From: Chitinophagaceae bacterium
GTDB lineage: Bacteria; Bacteroidota; Bacteroidia; Chitinophagales; Chitinophagaceae
NCBI GenBank assembly: GCA_020847395.1
Contig: JADLCD010000124.1
Span: 46,403 to 110,402, forward strand
DNA length: 64,000 nt
Direction: 5' to 3'
In this document: in pieces, positions 27,322 through 36,408 of the stretch
Layout: the number at the start of each line of letters is the position of its first letter
Numbering within the stretch: the stretch's first letter is position 1
The notes under the pieces: generated by a model
Database searches by the model: none
What the model saw: only the letters and a program-made list of their open reading frames with translations
What the model was told of the DNA's origin: nothing
Position numbers and translations under genes: made by a program

Positions 27322-30300
27322 TTAAAAATTAAAGTTTATGCCCAAAATGTATGCCTTTGCCTGCGGATAAGCTCCCCTGTCAACGCCATACATATTGGCA
27401 TTGACTCCAACATCGGAGCCAATTTCAGGATCAAATCCTGAATATCTGGTAATAGTGATCAGGTTCTGGAAAGTAAGGAATACCCGCAGCTTTGAAATAT
27501 TGGGGCCCAGGAATTTGTTATTTAACGTATACCCAAAGGATAAATATTTCATGCGTAAAAAACTTCCGTCTTCTATATAAAAAGTACTGTAAGTATGATT
27601 ACTGTTCAGATCTTTAATAGAAACCCTGGGAATATCTGTATCAGTATGATCCGGCGTCCAGCGGTTTAATATATCCACACTGTTATTATAACCGGCGCCC
27701 TGCATTAATTTGCCGCCAAGGGTTAACCCGTTAAATATTTTATTACCCTGGCTGCCACTCCACATCATATTCATATCAAAACCACCATACGTTAAAGAGG
27801 CATTTAACGAATAAGTAAACCGGGGAAAGCTATTACCTGCATTAATGCGGTCGTCGGCACTGATAACTCCGTCAGCTTTGGTATCCTGGAATTTTAAATC
27901 CCCTGGAACAGCGTTGGGCTGAATTTTATCACCATTTTTATCTACATAATTATCAATTTCGCTTTGTGTTTGAAAAATACCGAGCGATTTCAATACATAA
28001 AAATGACCCAGCGCTTCACCCTCCGCCATTCTGCCTACCTGGGTATTTTTATAATCTGAAGTAAATATTTGTTTGGCTCCTGTTACACCAAGCGTTTCCA
28101 GTTTATTTTTTACAGAAGCAATATTCGCGTTGATTTCATAGCCTAATTTTTTTGTACCATTATCTCTGAATGTAGCACTGAATTCAAACCCTTTGTTAGA
28201 TACCACACCTGCATTTTGAAAGGGAGCAGTGTTCACGCCATATGATGACACTAACGGTACCTGCACCAGGATGTCGGTGGTTTTCTTATTATAGTAGTCA
28301 ACGTTAACCAACAACCTGTTGCGCATAAAACCCAGGTCGATACCTATATCTGTTTGTGTAGTTACCTCCCATTTGATGGTGGTATTTGCCAAACGGGTTT
28401 GGGCTACAGAAGTATAATCCACACCATTTAAAGTAGGGGATTCAACACTGCCGATGGTACTGTAATATTGATAGTTGGGAATTTTATCATTACCTAACTG
28501 GCCCCAGCTTGCCCTGATCTTAAAGTCAGATACCGCATCGTTGATTGACTTGAAAAAATTTTCTTTTGAAACTCTCCATCCGGCAGAAACAGATGGAAAA
28601 GTACCCCAACGATATTCAGGCGCAAATTTTGAAGAACCATCTCTGCGTATATTACCAGCCAGCAAATATTTGTCTTCAAAGGCATAACTCACTCTTCCAA
28701 AATATCCTATCAGCGAATAATCATCTGCACTGCCGCCTACATGATTAGGAAATGAGCCGGCGTTGTTGAAATACCGAAGTGCTGCATCCTGGTTGCTGAA
28801 ATCGTTAGCTGTTCCGCTCAATGTCCAGTCATTATACCCGGCTTCAGACGACATACCAATAAGCGCTGAAACATGGTGCTTACCAAAGCTTTTATCAAAG
28901 GTGAGGGTGTTATTCCATATCCATGTATTGTTTGTCCTAAACTCTTCCGACAAAGAATTCTTTTGGTTAAGCCCTCTGCCTCCACCTTGTGCAATCGCTA
29001 CAAAATTTTTGTTTTTGAAATAACCAAGGCTATAGGCGAAATCTGTTTTGGCGGTAAACATGCCGAGGAATTTATATTCGAGGTATGCATTTCCGCCTAT
29101 TCCCAGGCTTTTGTTCCTGTTATCCCTGCTATTAAGCGATGCTACCGGGTTAGGGAAATCACCGGAAGGTGTACCATAAATATTGTTTGCTTTATCTGTA
29201 TATACCGGTATATTTCTAAAGTTGAACAGCGCTGAACTTAATACCCCGTCATATGCGCCGCGAAACTCTCCTGCCTTTTGATCTGTTATTACTGCAGAAA
29301 TATTTTCACCGAAAGTTAAATTTTTAAACAATTCATGCTGGCTGTTAATCCGCACATTATACCTTTTAAAATTGGTGCCCATTACAATACCGTTGTTATC
29401 TAAATAACCCAAGCTGAAGGAATAATTAGAGCGGCTTGATCCTCCCCTGATAGCCAGGTCATGGCTGGAAATATAAGCAGGCTTTAATACTTCTTTAAAC
29501 CAGTCTGTCCTGGTAACAGCATTCTCCGGGTCGTTATAATAATTCCACACGGCATCACCGGGGTCAGTGTCATCATTGGTCAACGCCTCCTTATGAATAA
29601 GGTTTCTCTCTGCTGCATTTAAAGATTCAGGTATTCTCCACGCCTGTTGAAAACCCTGGCTGGTGTTATACGAAATACTTGTTTTCTGATCTCTCCTCCC
29701 CTTTTTAGTAGTTACGATTACCACACCATTAGCGCCACGAGATCCATATATTGCTGCAGAAGCGGCATCTTTCAATACAGAAATACTTTCTATATCAGCG
29801 GGATTTAAACCATTAATATCTCCTGATATTATACCATCTACCACATACAGCGGGCTGTTGTTGTTAATAGAATTGGAACCTCTCACACGTATTTCAACAC
29901 CTTCACCCGGCGCGCCTGAGTTTTGCATAACGGTTACGCCTGCTGCTCGTCCCTGCAATGCATGCGATACAGATTGATTGATACCCTGGTTTACGTCAGC
30001 CGCTTTTATAGTGGAGATAGCGCCGGTAACATCTACTTTCTTTTGGGTACCGTAACCAATTACCACTATTTCTTCTGCGGTATTTTCTTTAGCAGTAAGC
30101 ACAATGTTCACAGGGGTAGTACCCGTTACCGTTACTTCTTTTGTTTCGTATCCAACAGATGATATAACAAGGGTAACCCTGCTTTGCGAAGTCTGCAACC
30201 TGAAATTACCGGATGCATCAGAGCTTGCCCCGGTATTAGTGCCTTTAATTACAATGGAAGCGCCCGATACCGGCTCGCCTTTATCATTCACAACCCTACC

Positions 30301-30705
30301 TGTAATATCTGCTGCTTTCGTGGTTTCAGGAGATTTATTTTGAACAACTGCCTTTCTCCTGAGAATGATCGTTTTGTCGTCGATAACAAAGTCAAGCCCT
30401 TCGGGAATGATGCATTTTTCAAGCGCTTCGCGAATGGTTGCGTTTTTTAATGAAATATCAATGCGTTTATCTGAGCGCAATACTTCATCTGAATACAGAA
30501 ACTGGTAACCCGATTGTTTCTGAATTTCTTTGAGCACTTTTGAAAGAGGAACATTTTTTAAAGAAAGGTTTATTTCCTGCGAATAAGCCTTTCCGTCTAC
30601 CCGAAGACAAAGCGCTACAATCAGGAAAGCGGTAAACTTCAATACCCGCATTGTACGCAGTAGTCTGCTCCCTGAGCAGCGGATTGGAATAGAAGATCGA
30701 TCCAT
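27322..30705 (-). CDS. SusC/RagA-type TonB-dependent transporter with STN domain
   Basis: 1127 residues. Order: signal peptide (about 18-43), an STN signalling domain (about 45-100, NVPLSKVLKEIQKQSGYQFL), a carboxypeptidase-regulatory-like domain (about 130-210, GRVVNDKGEPVSGASIVIKG), the plug (from IVVIGYGTQKKVDVTGAIS), and a beta barrel ending in YILGINFNF. It imports a large substrate across the outer membrane using TonB. The STN domain normally contacts a FecR-type anti-sigma factor, and the gene just upstream encodes one, so substrate-induced expression is likely. Confidence 0.96.
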   Translation of the reverse strand: MDRSSIPIRCSGSRLLRTMRVLKFTAFLIVALCLRVDGKAYSQEINLSLKNVPLSKVLKEIQKQSGYQFLYSDEVLRSDKRIDISLKNATIREALEKCIIPEGLDFVIDDKTIILRRKAVVQNKSPETTKAADITGRVVNDKGEPVSGASIVIKGTNTGASSDASGNFRLQTSQSRVTLVISSVGYETKEVTVTGTTPVNIVLTAKENTAEEIVVIGYGTQKKVDVTGAISTIKAADVNQGINQSVSHALQGRAAGVTVMQNSGAPGEGVEIRVRGSNSINNNSPLYVVDGIISGDINGLNPADIESISVLKDAASAAIYGSRGANGVVIVTTKKGRRDQKTSISYNTSQGFQQAWRIPESLNAAERNLIHKEALTNDDTDPGDAVWNYYNDPENAVTRTDWFKEVLKPAYISSHDLAIRGGSSRSNYSFSLGYLDNNGIVMGTNFKRYNVRINSQHELFKNLTFGENISAVITDQKAGEFRGAYDGVLSSALFNFRNIPVYTDKANNIYGTPSGDFPNPVASLNSRDNRNKSLGIGGNAYLEYKFLGMFTAKTDFAYSLGYFKNKNFVAIAQGGGRGLNQKNSLSEEFRTNNTWIWNNTLTFDKSFGKHHVSALIGMSSEAGYNDWTLSGTANDFSNQDAALRYFNNAGSFPNHVGGSADDYSLIGYFGRVSYAFEDKYLLAGNIRRDGSSKFAPEYRWGTFPSVSAGWRVSKENFFKSINDAVSDFKIRASWGQLGNDKIPNYQYYSTIGSVESPTLNGVDYTSVAQTRLANTTIKWEVTTQTDIGIDLGFMRNRLLVNVDYYNKKTTDILVQVPLVSSYGVNTAPFQNAGVVSNKGFEFSATFRDNGTKKLGYEINANIASVKNKLETLGVTGAKQIFTSDYKNTQVGRMAEGEALGHFYVLKSLGIFQTQSEIDNYVDKNGDKIQPNAVPGDLKFQDTKADGVISADDRINAGNSFPRFTYSLNASLTYGGFDMNMMWSGSQGNKIFNGLTLGGKLMQGAGYNNSVDILNRWTPDHTDTDIPRVSIKDLNSNHTYSTFYIEDGSFLRMKYLSFGYTLNNKFLGPNISKLRVFLTFQNLITITRYSGFDPEIGSDVGVNANMYGVDRGAYPQAKAYILGINFNF

Positions 30706-30760
30706 AACCTTGTTAGTTTTGTTTACATTAATTTTAGGAATAACACAATCTTTATAGAGA

Positions 30761-31924
30761 TCAGGGCAGAACCGTTATCCGTCCTTTTTCGATCTGGAAA
30801 TGAACTTCATTGGTGAGCTCCAGTTTTCTCAGCAATTGCGATACATTCACAAACCTGCTGAGCTCACCGGTAAAATGTAAATCACCCTCACGCTCAAAAA
30901 CCACATCAACATCATACCAGCGTTCTACCTGCCGCATAATTGTTTTTATATCCGCACTATTAAAAGAAAACTTTCCGTTTTTCCATGCCACCGCTTCTTC
31001 CACATCAGCATCAGGAATCAATTGAAAATTGCCTTTGTTATTTAACTTAGCCTGCTGTCCGGGTTTTATCAGTTTTGAATTTTCTCCGCTGCTTACTTTC
31101 AATGAGCCTTTCAGCAAAGTAGTATTGATGGATGTTTCATCATTATAAGCCATCACATTAAAACTGGTACCCAGCACATGCACATACATATCTTTTACTT
31201 TTACCCTGAAAGGCTTCAATGCATTGTGCGCTACTTCAAAATAAGCTTCACCGGTTATTTCTACCTCACGCAAACTATCCCTGAACTCAGTGGGAAATTT
31301 TAAGGAGGAAGAAGCATTCAGCCAAACTACAGAACCATCAGCCAGCACTACCTGGTACTGCCCTCCTCTCGGTGTGGCAATGGTATTATATACCACTGCA
31401 TTATTGTGCGCTCCATTTTTTCCTTTCAGGTATTTTAACTGCCCGTTATCCAGCTTTATCACTTTTGTATTGCCCTGCACACCTAACTGCCCGTTTGAGC
31501 TGCTGTCTAAAACAATTGTTGATCCGTCGCCCAATGTAAGCGTAGCTTTAGTGCTGCCAGGCGAAACATCTTTAATGGCTTTCATCTCAGCAACTGCCTG
31601 CAATGTTTTTTTTTCTTCACGTTGATCAGCAATAAAATAATATACCAGGCATGATACACTTACCAGCGAAACCACTACTGCGGCCCTCAATAAGGTTGAT
31701 TGTTTTTTGTTTCTCGCGGCAATGCGTTCATAAACAATATAGTCATCCAGCCTGGTCTTCACTCTTTTACCAATGCTGTTTTCCATTTCCTCTGAAAACA
31801 TCATCATCTCTTCCGGGGAAAAAGTATAATACCATGCATCCAGCATCGCCTTTTCTTCCATAGTAATAGAGCCATCCAGGCTTTTCTGAATCAGGGACTG
31901 TATGTGATCGGGCACATGCTTCAT
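30761..31924 (-). CDS. FecR-type anti-sigma factor
   Basis: 387 residues. The cytoplasmic N-terminus of about 75 residues would hold a sigma factor. One membrane helix lies at about 78-98. The periplasmic FecR domain follows (YQVVLADGSVVWLNASSSL, about 195-215), then the DUF4974 C-terminal domain (NSADIKTIMRQVERWYDVDV). It lies 55 bases upstream of susC, read in the same direction. The ECF sigma gene that normally precedes fecR is absent: upstream is 507 bases of non-coding DNA and then a divergent patatin gene. Confidence 0.93.
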   Translation of the reverse strand: MKHVPDHIQSLIQKSLDGSITMEEKAMLDAWYYTFSPEEMMMFSEEMENSIGKRVKTRLDDYIVYERIAARNKKQSTLLRAAVVVSLVSVSCLVYYFIADQREEKKTLQAVAEMKAIKDVSPGSTKATLTLGDGSTIVLDSSSNGQLGVQGNTKVIKLDNGQLKYLKGKNGAHNNAVVYNTIATPRGGQYQVVLADGSVVWLNASSSLKFPTEFRDSLREVEITGEAYFEVAHNALKPFRVKVKDMYVHVLGTSFNVMAYNDETSINTTLLKGSLKVSSGENSKLIKPGQQAKLNNKGNFQLIPDADVEEAVAWKNGKFSFNSADIKTIMRQVERWYDVDVVFEREGDLHFTGELSRFVNVSQLLRKLELTNEVHFQIEKGRITVLP

Positions 31925-32011
31925 GTAATGTTATAGTGCCTTGAGCGGGTAGCAGCACCCATGAACAGGGGAAATATTTTTTTTGGTTGCAGGTTACTGG
32001 TTCCGGGTTGC

Positions 32012-32029
32012 AAGTTTCAGCTGAAACTT
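32012..32029. promoter_or_regulatory. 18-base perfect palindrome resembling parS
   Basis: AAGTTTCAGCTGAAACTT. Its inner 14 bases, GTTTCAGCTGAAAC, differ from the canonical parS core GTTTCACGTGAAAC only in the two central bases. It sits within repeated filler sequence, so a role is uncertain. Confidence 0.3.
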
Positions 32030-32197
32030 TGTACCTGAAACTTCAAACCATAAACTTCAAACCGTATAGCGGATACTGGTATAGAAATATAGCAGGCTGC
32101 CACAGGGAGTTTCCAAAATTTATTCATGGATAAGTAGTTTGATATAACCACTTGTTATACAGCAAACCGGTTTCGTATATGTTGTTTTATTTCATCA

Positions 32198-32221
32198 GCA
32201 CCTCAAATTATTAAGTAGCCG
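32198..32221. repeat. Left inverted repeat of the patatin/TPR module
   Basis: GCACCTCAAATTATTAA, then G, then TAGCCG. The reverse complement with one mismatch is at 35509-35532. It is a partial copy of the dispersed repeat described at 21427-21600 and 35505-35665. Confidence 0.7.
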
Positions 32222-32431
32222 AAAAATAGCAACAATGCTATTGCAAAAGCAATTTATATATCATACATTAGAGCTTCCGCCCTGTTAAAGCTTTCTTCCA
32301 AACTTATTGAACCTCCTGTTTTATAACCGCCTTATCTCTCATAAAAGGTTAGCTTATCCTGACCCAATGATGGCGCCGCAACAATTACCGGATTTATAAA
32401 CCGGCATTTAATAAAAGTAAATTATACCATA

Positions 32432-33631
32432 ATGACTCTTCAACAACATTTCGCTCCCGGTTCACCCAAACGTATACTTGCGCTCGATGGAGGCGGAATC
32501 CGCGGTGCTTTAACATTAGGATATTTAAAAAGCATTGAAGATGTTTTGCGAAAGCAGCATGGCGGCGACCCTGGTTTTCGTTTGTGCGATTATTTTGATT
32601 TGATCGGGGGAACGAGTACAGGTTCTATTATAGCTTCCTGCCTGGCAATAGGAAAGTCGGTTGATGAAATCACGCAAATGTATCTTGACCTTGGAGGCAA
32701 AATATTTGACCAGAAATATAAATGGTGGAACCTGTTTACGATAAAAAAATTCATTAAAGCCCAATACGACGCAGCGCCCCTGGAACAGGAGCTGAAAAAT
32801 GTGTTTGGCGATATAACGCTTGGAAGCGATAAAATAAGAACAGGCCTGTGCATTGTAGCTAAACGTGCAGATACCAACAGTGTTTGGCCTTTGATCAATC
32901 ATCCCAAAGGCAAATATTACGACTCTGCATTCGGAACAAATAAAGATATATTGCTTTGGAAGGCTGTACGCGCCAGCGCAGCAGCACCAACGTATTTTCT
33001 TCCACAAATCATAAATGTGGGCGGAGGATTAAAAACCGCGGCATTTGTTGATGGTGGCGTAAGCATGGCCAATAATCCATCGCTGCAACTGCTTATGATC
33101 GCAACGCTGAAAGGTTTTCCGTTTGGATGGAAACCGGGTGCGGAAAATATTTTTCTGGTGTCGGTAGGAACAGGCATGAGCCGGTGGAGTAAAATTCCGC
33201 AGAAAGTTACAGAGCAACATTTACTTAACTGGGCGCAGCAGATACCTGACATGCTGATGCAGGATGCCAGTTGGCACAACCAGGCTATCCTTCAATGGCT
33301 TTCTGATTGCGCCACTCCGTGGTCTATTGATGGAGAGATAGGAGATTTAAGCAATGACTGTATAACAGGAGAAGAACAGAAAAAAGGACTGCTTACCTAT
33401 TTGCGATACAATTTATGGATTGATGCGCCTACACTTAAAGTACTAATGAACAAGCATTATACCGGCAGCCAGATTGATGACCTTGTTGAAATGAGCAATG
33501 CCGACAGCCGGTTTGATTTGTATAAGCTGGGAGAAGTTGCTGCGGCAAAAGGTGCAGAAGTTGAGGGGGTCACTACCGCGACCTGTGTAAAAGAAGAACA
33601 TTTTCCTGCTGCATTTAAGCTGCAATCATAA
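32432..33631 (+). CDS. Patatin-like phospholipase
   Basis: 399 residues, no signal peptide. The patatin domain fills the N-terminal 260 residues: oxyanion loop G20-GGIRG-25 (ALDGGGIRG), nucleophile S62 in GTSTG, and the dyad Asp D207 in DGGVSMANN. All catalytic residues are intact, so it should hydrolyse acyl esters of phospholipids. Bacterial patatins of this soluble CapV-like kind are often effectors of anti-phage systems that damage the cell's own membrane. The C-terminal 130 residues are helical and unassigned. It converges on the TPR/TRAFs-binding gene with 20 bases between stops. Confidence 0.92.
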   Translation: MTLQQHFAPGSPKRILALDGGGIRGALTLGYLKSIEDVLRKQHGGDPGFRLCDYFDLIGGTSTGSIIASCLAIGKSVDEITQMYLDLGGKIFDQKYKWWNLFTIKKFIKAQYDAAPLEQELKNVFGDITLGSDKIRTGLCIVAKRADTNSVWPLINHPKGKYYDSAFGTNKDILLWKAVRASAAAPTYFLPQIINVGGGLKTAAFVDGGVSMANNPSLQLLMIATLKGFPFGWKPGAENIFLVSVGTGMSRWSKIPQKVTEQHLLNWAQQIPDMLMQDASWHNQAILQWLSDCATPWSIDGEIGDLSNDCITGEEQKKGLLTYLRYNLWIDAPTLKVLMNKHYTGSQIDDLVEMSNADSRFDLYKLGEVAAAKGAEVEGVTTATCVKEEHFPAAFKLQS

Positions 33632-33651
33632 AAATCAGCATCAGTCAAGCG

Positions 33652-35328
33652 CTATTGTAATGTATTTTGAATTGATGTGATCAGATCAATTAATTTCTTA
33701 TGCTGCTTTTCAAAAGTTTCTCTTGAGAATGTATTGTTTATTGCTTCTGTTTGCGACAGCAGGGCGGCTATTTCTTCGTTTATTTTTCCATCATTCAAGC
33801 CTGCCAACGCTTCAGCCTTAGACTGTAATATCCATACCTGGTCTTTATTGGTACCGCCTTCATCAATTTTCCTGATCTCATTGTCGCAAATTTCAACTAC
33901 TGATCTCCATATCTTCTTAGCATTCATATAATCGGCGATACGCTCCATTTTATCTGTCGCTTTAGATGTCCGTAACACGTACATATAGGCGCAATTAATT
34001 CCATTATAATAATCATTCGCAATAAGAAACCCCTTTTCATAATACCTGAGCGCCCTGGTGATATTCTCATTTTCGTTCTCTGATTCTGCCAACCGTTTAT
34101 ATATTGCCCCTGCCAGCCCTAAAGTTTCTACATCTATTACTTCATCCGGTCGCAAATGATCTCTCAGCAGTTGCTCTGCAAGCTTCAATGCTGTTAATGT
34201 ATCAGGGCTTTCAAGCTTGTACGTCAGCAGCACTATCCGCTGTATGATAAAAATATTTGCAGGATCAAGATCCAAAGCCAATGCGAAATATGCCAGCGAT
34301 TCCCGTAATTGGTTTTTCTTTTTGGCCTCTTCCGCTTTATCAAGCAACTGGGATAAAGAAAGTTTTTTTTCGGATAAACTTTGCTTCAGGTCATTTATCA
34401 TCCCTGTTATTACAGGAGAAGCCGATATACGCTTCTCATCCATGCCTTTGGCTTTTTGAGTGTTAACTTCTTCAGAGAGTGATTTGATGATGGCGGAGGT
34501 ATTGGCAAAATTTACTTCTCCTATATTATCAAACAATCCCTTATATGGGCCGTAAGCATTAACCGCTTTATGCTGAAGCCCTATTGTATTGAACGCGGCT
34601 GCATACATTTCCTTCAGAATATCTTTCCGGTTAACCGGGGTATTGAGATTTTCCCCGGGAGCCGTATCAAGCATCTGCTCTACTTCAGTTTGCGACACTT
34701 TGTTAAGCAGGTTATTTTCTGCCACCTGCTTAATATCACTGCTTTTAATAACCTTAACCAGCATCGGGTCCCAGGCTTTTCTCACCTGCTTTTTCTTTTT
34801 CATTTTGGGAGGGAAAATATCATTCCTCAGGTAATCATATACCGGGCTGTCATTCGTATCTTTTACCTCAAGCATCGGTATAATATCTTTTAACAACTGC
34901 CTTAGCTTATCAGTAAACGTTTTTACCGCCTGCTCATCTATGTCGTTGCCACCATGCTTATAAGTATGTATCAGCACATGATTAAAATCGAAAGGAAATT
35001 TTAGCTGATCTTCTGAAATAACAATGGTGGAATACGGCTTTAATGCATACCGCACACCCAGCTCATAAATGGCATTGGGATTTAAAGTGCTGATATCCGC
35101 TATTGCGATGTCTGCCTCAAAGATCCACCTGTACATAAATGAATCTATGGTTCCTGTATACAATTTATCGCATGCCCTGAAACAATCAATCGACGGATCT
35201 TTAAATTCATCACAAACCGGTTTAAGCATTTTTTTATACACCAGGTCCATATCAAGGGTACGCTGTGTTAATAAATCCGCCTTTTTACCAAAACCCGTTA
35301 TAACAAAACAAGTTAATGTACCTGCCAT
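33652..35328 (-). CDS. TRAFs-binding/TPR protein with N-terminal TIR- or NDT-like domain
   Basis: 558 residues. The N-terminal 145 residues form a Rossmann-like domain with FEADIAIADISTLNPNAIYE (D79, S80, N83, N85, E89), the pattern shared by nucleoside deoxyribosyltransferase-like and TIR-like domains. A middle linker of about 170 residues is helical. Residues about 330-545 match the MAP3K TRAFs-binding (DUF4071) TPR module, with ETLGLAGAIYKRL and ARYYEKG-like turns before NDYYNGINCAYMY. Comparable TPR-S proteins have been predicted as parts of NTP-dependent conflict systems. Whether this domain acts enzymatically is unknown. Confidence 0.8.
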   Translation of the reverse strand: MAGTLTCFVITGFGKKADLLTQRTLDMDLVYKKMLKPVCDEFKDPSIDCFRACDKLYTGTIDSFMYRWIFEADIAIADISTLNPNAIYELGVRYALKPYSTIVISEDQLKFPFDFNHVLIHTYKHGGNDIDEQAVKTFTDKLRQLLKDIIPMLEVKDTNDSPVYDYLRNDIFPPKMKKKKQVRKAWDPMLVKVIKSSDIKQVAENNLLNKVSQTEVEQMLDTAPGENLNTPVNRKDILKEMYAAAFNTIGLQHKAVNAYGPYKGLFDNIGEVNFANTSAIIKSLSEEVNTQKAKGMDEKRISASPVITGMINDLKQSLSEKKLSLSQLLDKAEEAKKKNQLRESLAYFALALDLDPANIFIIQRIVLLTYKLESPDTLTALKLAEQLLRDHLRPDEVIDVETLGLAGAIYKRLAESENENENITRALRYYEKGFLIANDYYNGINCAYMYVLRTSKATDKMERIADYMNAKKIWRSVVEICDNEIRKIDEGGTNKDQVWILQSKAEALAGLNDGKINEEIAALLSQTEAINNTFSRETFEKQHKKLIDLITSIQNTLQ

Positions 35329-35504
35329 AAAAATAAGTTGAGATAAAAAAATTGCTAAGCCAAAGTGCTTTGCTTAAGTCTGCAATAGTTATGTTTTCAG
35401 GGCGGAAGATGCTGGGGTGTATATCCGGCTAAAGGGAGATCGATAAGATATTAAACGCTTAATGACGGTACTAAAATAATGATTTAAGCTGTTGATAGCA
35501 ACAG

Positions 35505-35665
35505 TTTACGGCTAATTAATAATTTGAGGTGCCGGGCGGATATCTCTTCAGGGATTTCCTTTTTGCTGACATTAAACCCAACACACTTCCGTCGTCGTTG
35601 CGATCCCGCCCTGATGAATATTTGAGATAAAAGCATCTTGCGGCGGGAGAAGCAATCTCTCACAA
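35505..35665. repeat. Dispersed intergenic repeat, copy 2
   Basis: Homologous to 21427-21600, with the landmarks GATCCCGCCCTGATGAATAT and GGCGGGAGAAGC. Its left end, 35509-35532, is the reverse complement (one mismatch in 24) of 32198-32221. A 65-codon open frame inside it on the minus strand is an accident of the repeat. Confidence 0.7.
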
Positions 35666-35707
35666 GTTCAAAATATTTCATTTAAATTATCAACTGCTTT
35701 TTTTTTA

Positions 35708-35752
35708 CAGGTGGGTGTCACCACCCACCTGCAAAAATTTGAAATGCACCCC
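35708..35752. repeat. Hairpin plus arm of the GGTGCATT-type repeat
   Basis: A perfect hairpin CAGGTGGGTG, loop TCAC, CACCCACCTG at 35708-35731, followed by the arm GCAAAAATTTGAAATGCACC (to 35750). The same order, hairpin then arm, is seen in the right half of the element at 809-914. A T run precedes the hairpin rather than following it, so it is not a terminator for the + strand. Confidence 0.65.
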
Positions 35753-35816
35753 GTTCACTTGCAGCATAATTGTTCTTATCTTCCTTTTTTATTTTACAAA
35801 CCAGGATAATAATATT

Positions 35817-36368
35817 ATGTCGTACTGCAAGGCTATTGAATCAATGACAGAAGACCGCAAGGTATTGCACAAAAACTATCATGATCTTTATTATGGTTTT
35901 CCTATTCACGACGATAATGAATTATTCGGACGATTAATAATGGAAATAAACCAGGCAGGATTAAGCTGGGAAACAATCCTGAAAAAAGAAAAAAGCTTCA
36001 GAAAGGCCTATAGCAATTTCAATATAAAAAAGGTTGCTGCATATACGGAAAAAGACAGGGACCGGCTGTTGGCCGACGCAGGCATCATCCGCAATAACTT
36101 AAAGATAAACGCCGCTATTGAAAATGCTAAAACAATATTGCAATTACAAAAGCAATTTGGTTCTTTTGAAAAATGGCTTGAACATCATCATCCCAAAACA
36201 AAAGAAGAATGGGTAAAATTATTCAAGCAAACTTTCAGGTTTACAGGCGGGGAAATTGTAAATGAATTTTTGATGAGTATCGGTTATTTACCCGGCGCGC
36301 ATACCGGGCAATGTAAAATATACAGCAAAGTAATAAAGCAAAAGCCGATGTGGTTAAAGAAGAAATAA
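35817..36368 (+). CDS. tag: DNA-3-methyladenine glycosylase I
   Basis: 183 residues from the ATG at 35817; an upstream in-frame start at 35715 would run through the repeat and is rejected. It removes 3-methyladenine from alkylated DNA. The four zinc ligands of the TAG family are all placed correctly: C4, H22 (NYHDLYYG), H162 and C166 (HTGQC). The core motif INQAGLSWETIL and the region FRFTGGEIVNEFLMSIG are typical. The gene is convergent with bshB1. Confidence 0.93.
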   Translation: MSYCKAIESMTEDRKVLHKNYHDLYYGFPIHDDNELFGRLIMEINQAGLSWETILKKEKSFRKAYSNFNIKKVAAYTEKDRDRLLADAGIIRNNLKINAAIENAKTILQLQKQFGSFEKWLEHHHPKTKEEWVKLFKQTFRFTGGEIVNEFLMSIGYLPGAHTGQCKIYSKVIKQKPMWLKKK

Positions 36369-36408
36369 CAAGGTATGGATATTGGGATACTAAAGAAATA
36401 GCCTTAAT

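Larger units (their letters stand above)
31925..32431. other. Intergenic region, 507 bp, with palindromes
   Basis: No gene is visible. It contains an 18-base palindrome (32012-32029), a partial dispersed repeat (32198-32221), and a near-palindrome, CCGG-ATTTATAAA-CCGG, at 32388-32404, 27 bases before the patatin start. The run near 31984-32060 is made of loosely repeated GGTTGCAAGTTTCA / GAAACTTCAAACC words. Confidence 0.6.
35329..35816. other. Intergenic region between TPR gene and TAG gene, repeat-filled
   Basis: 488 bases without a supportable gene. Two repeat elements occupy most of it (35505-35665 and 35708-35752). An imperfect inverted repeat, AAGCCAAAG / CTTTGCTT, near 35357-35375 lies just upstream of the TPR gene start and might be regulatory. 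Confidence 0.6.

Noticed and set aside
32432..33631. Patatin as a classical CBASS effector
   Set aside because: No cGAS/DncV-like nucleotidyltransferase, E1/E2 or JAB gene lies nearby.
35484..35681. 65-codon open frame on the minus strand
   Set aside because: It lies wholly within the dispersed repeat; no protein features.
35708..35731. Strong hairpin as a terminator
   Set aside because: The T run lies before it on the + strand and on the minus strand it is followed by A residues, so neither strand gives a stem followed by U residues.
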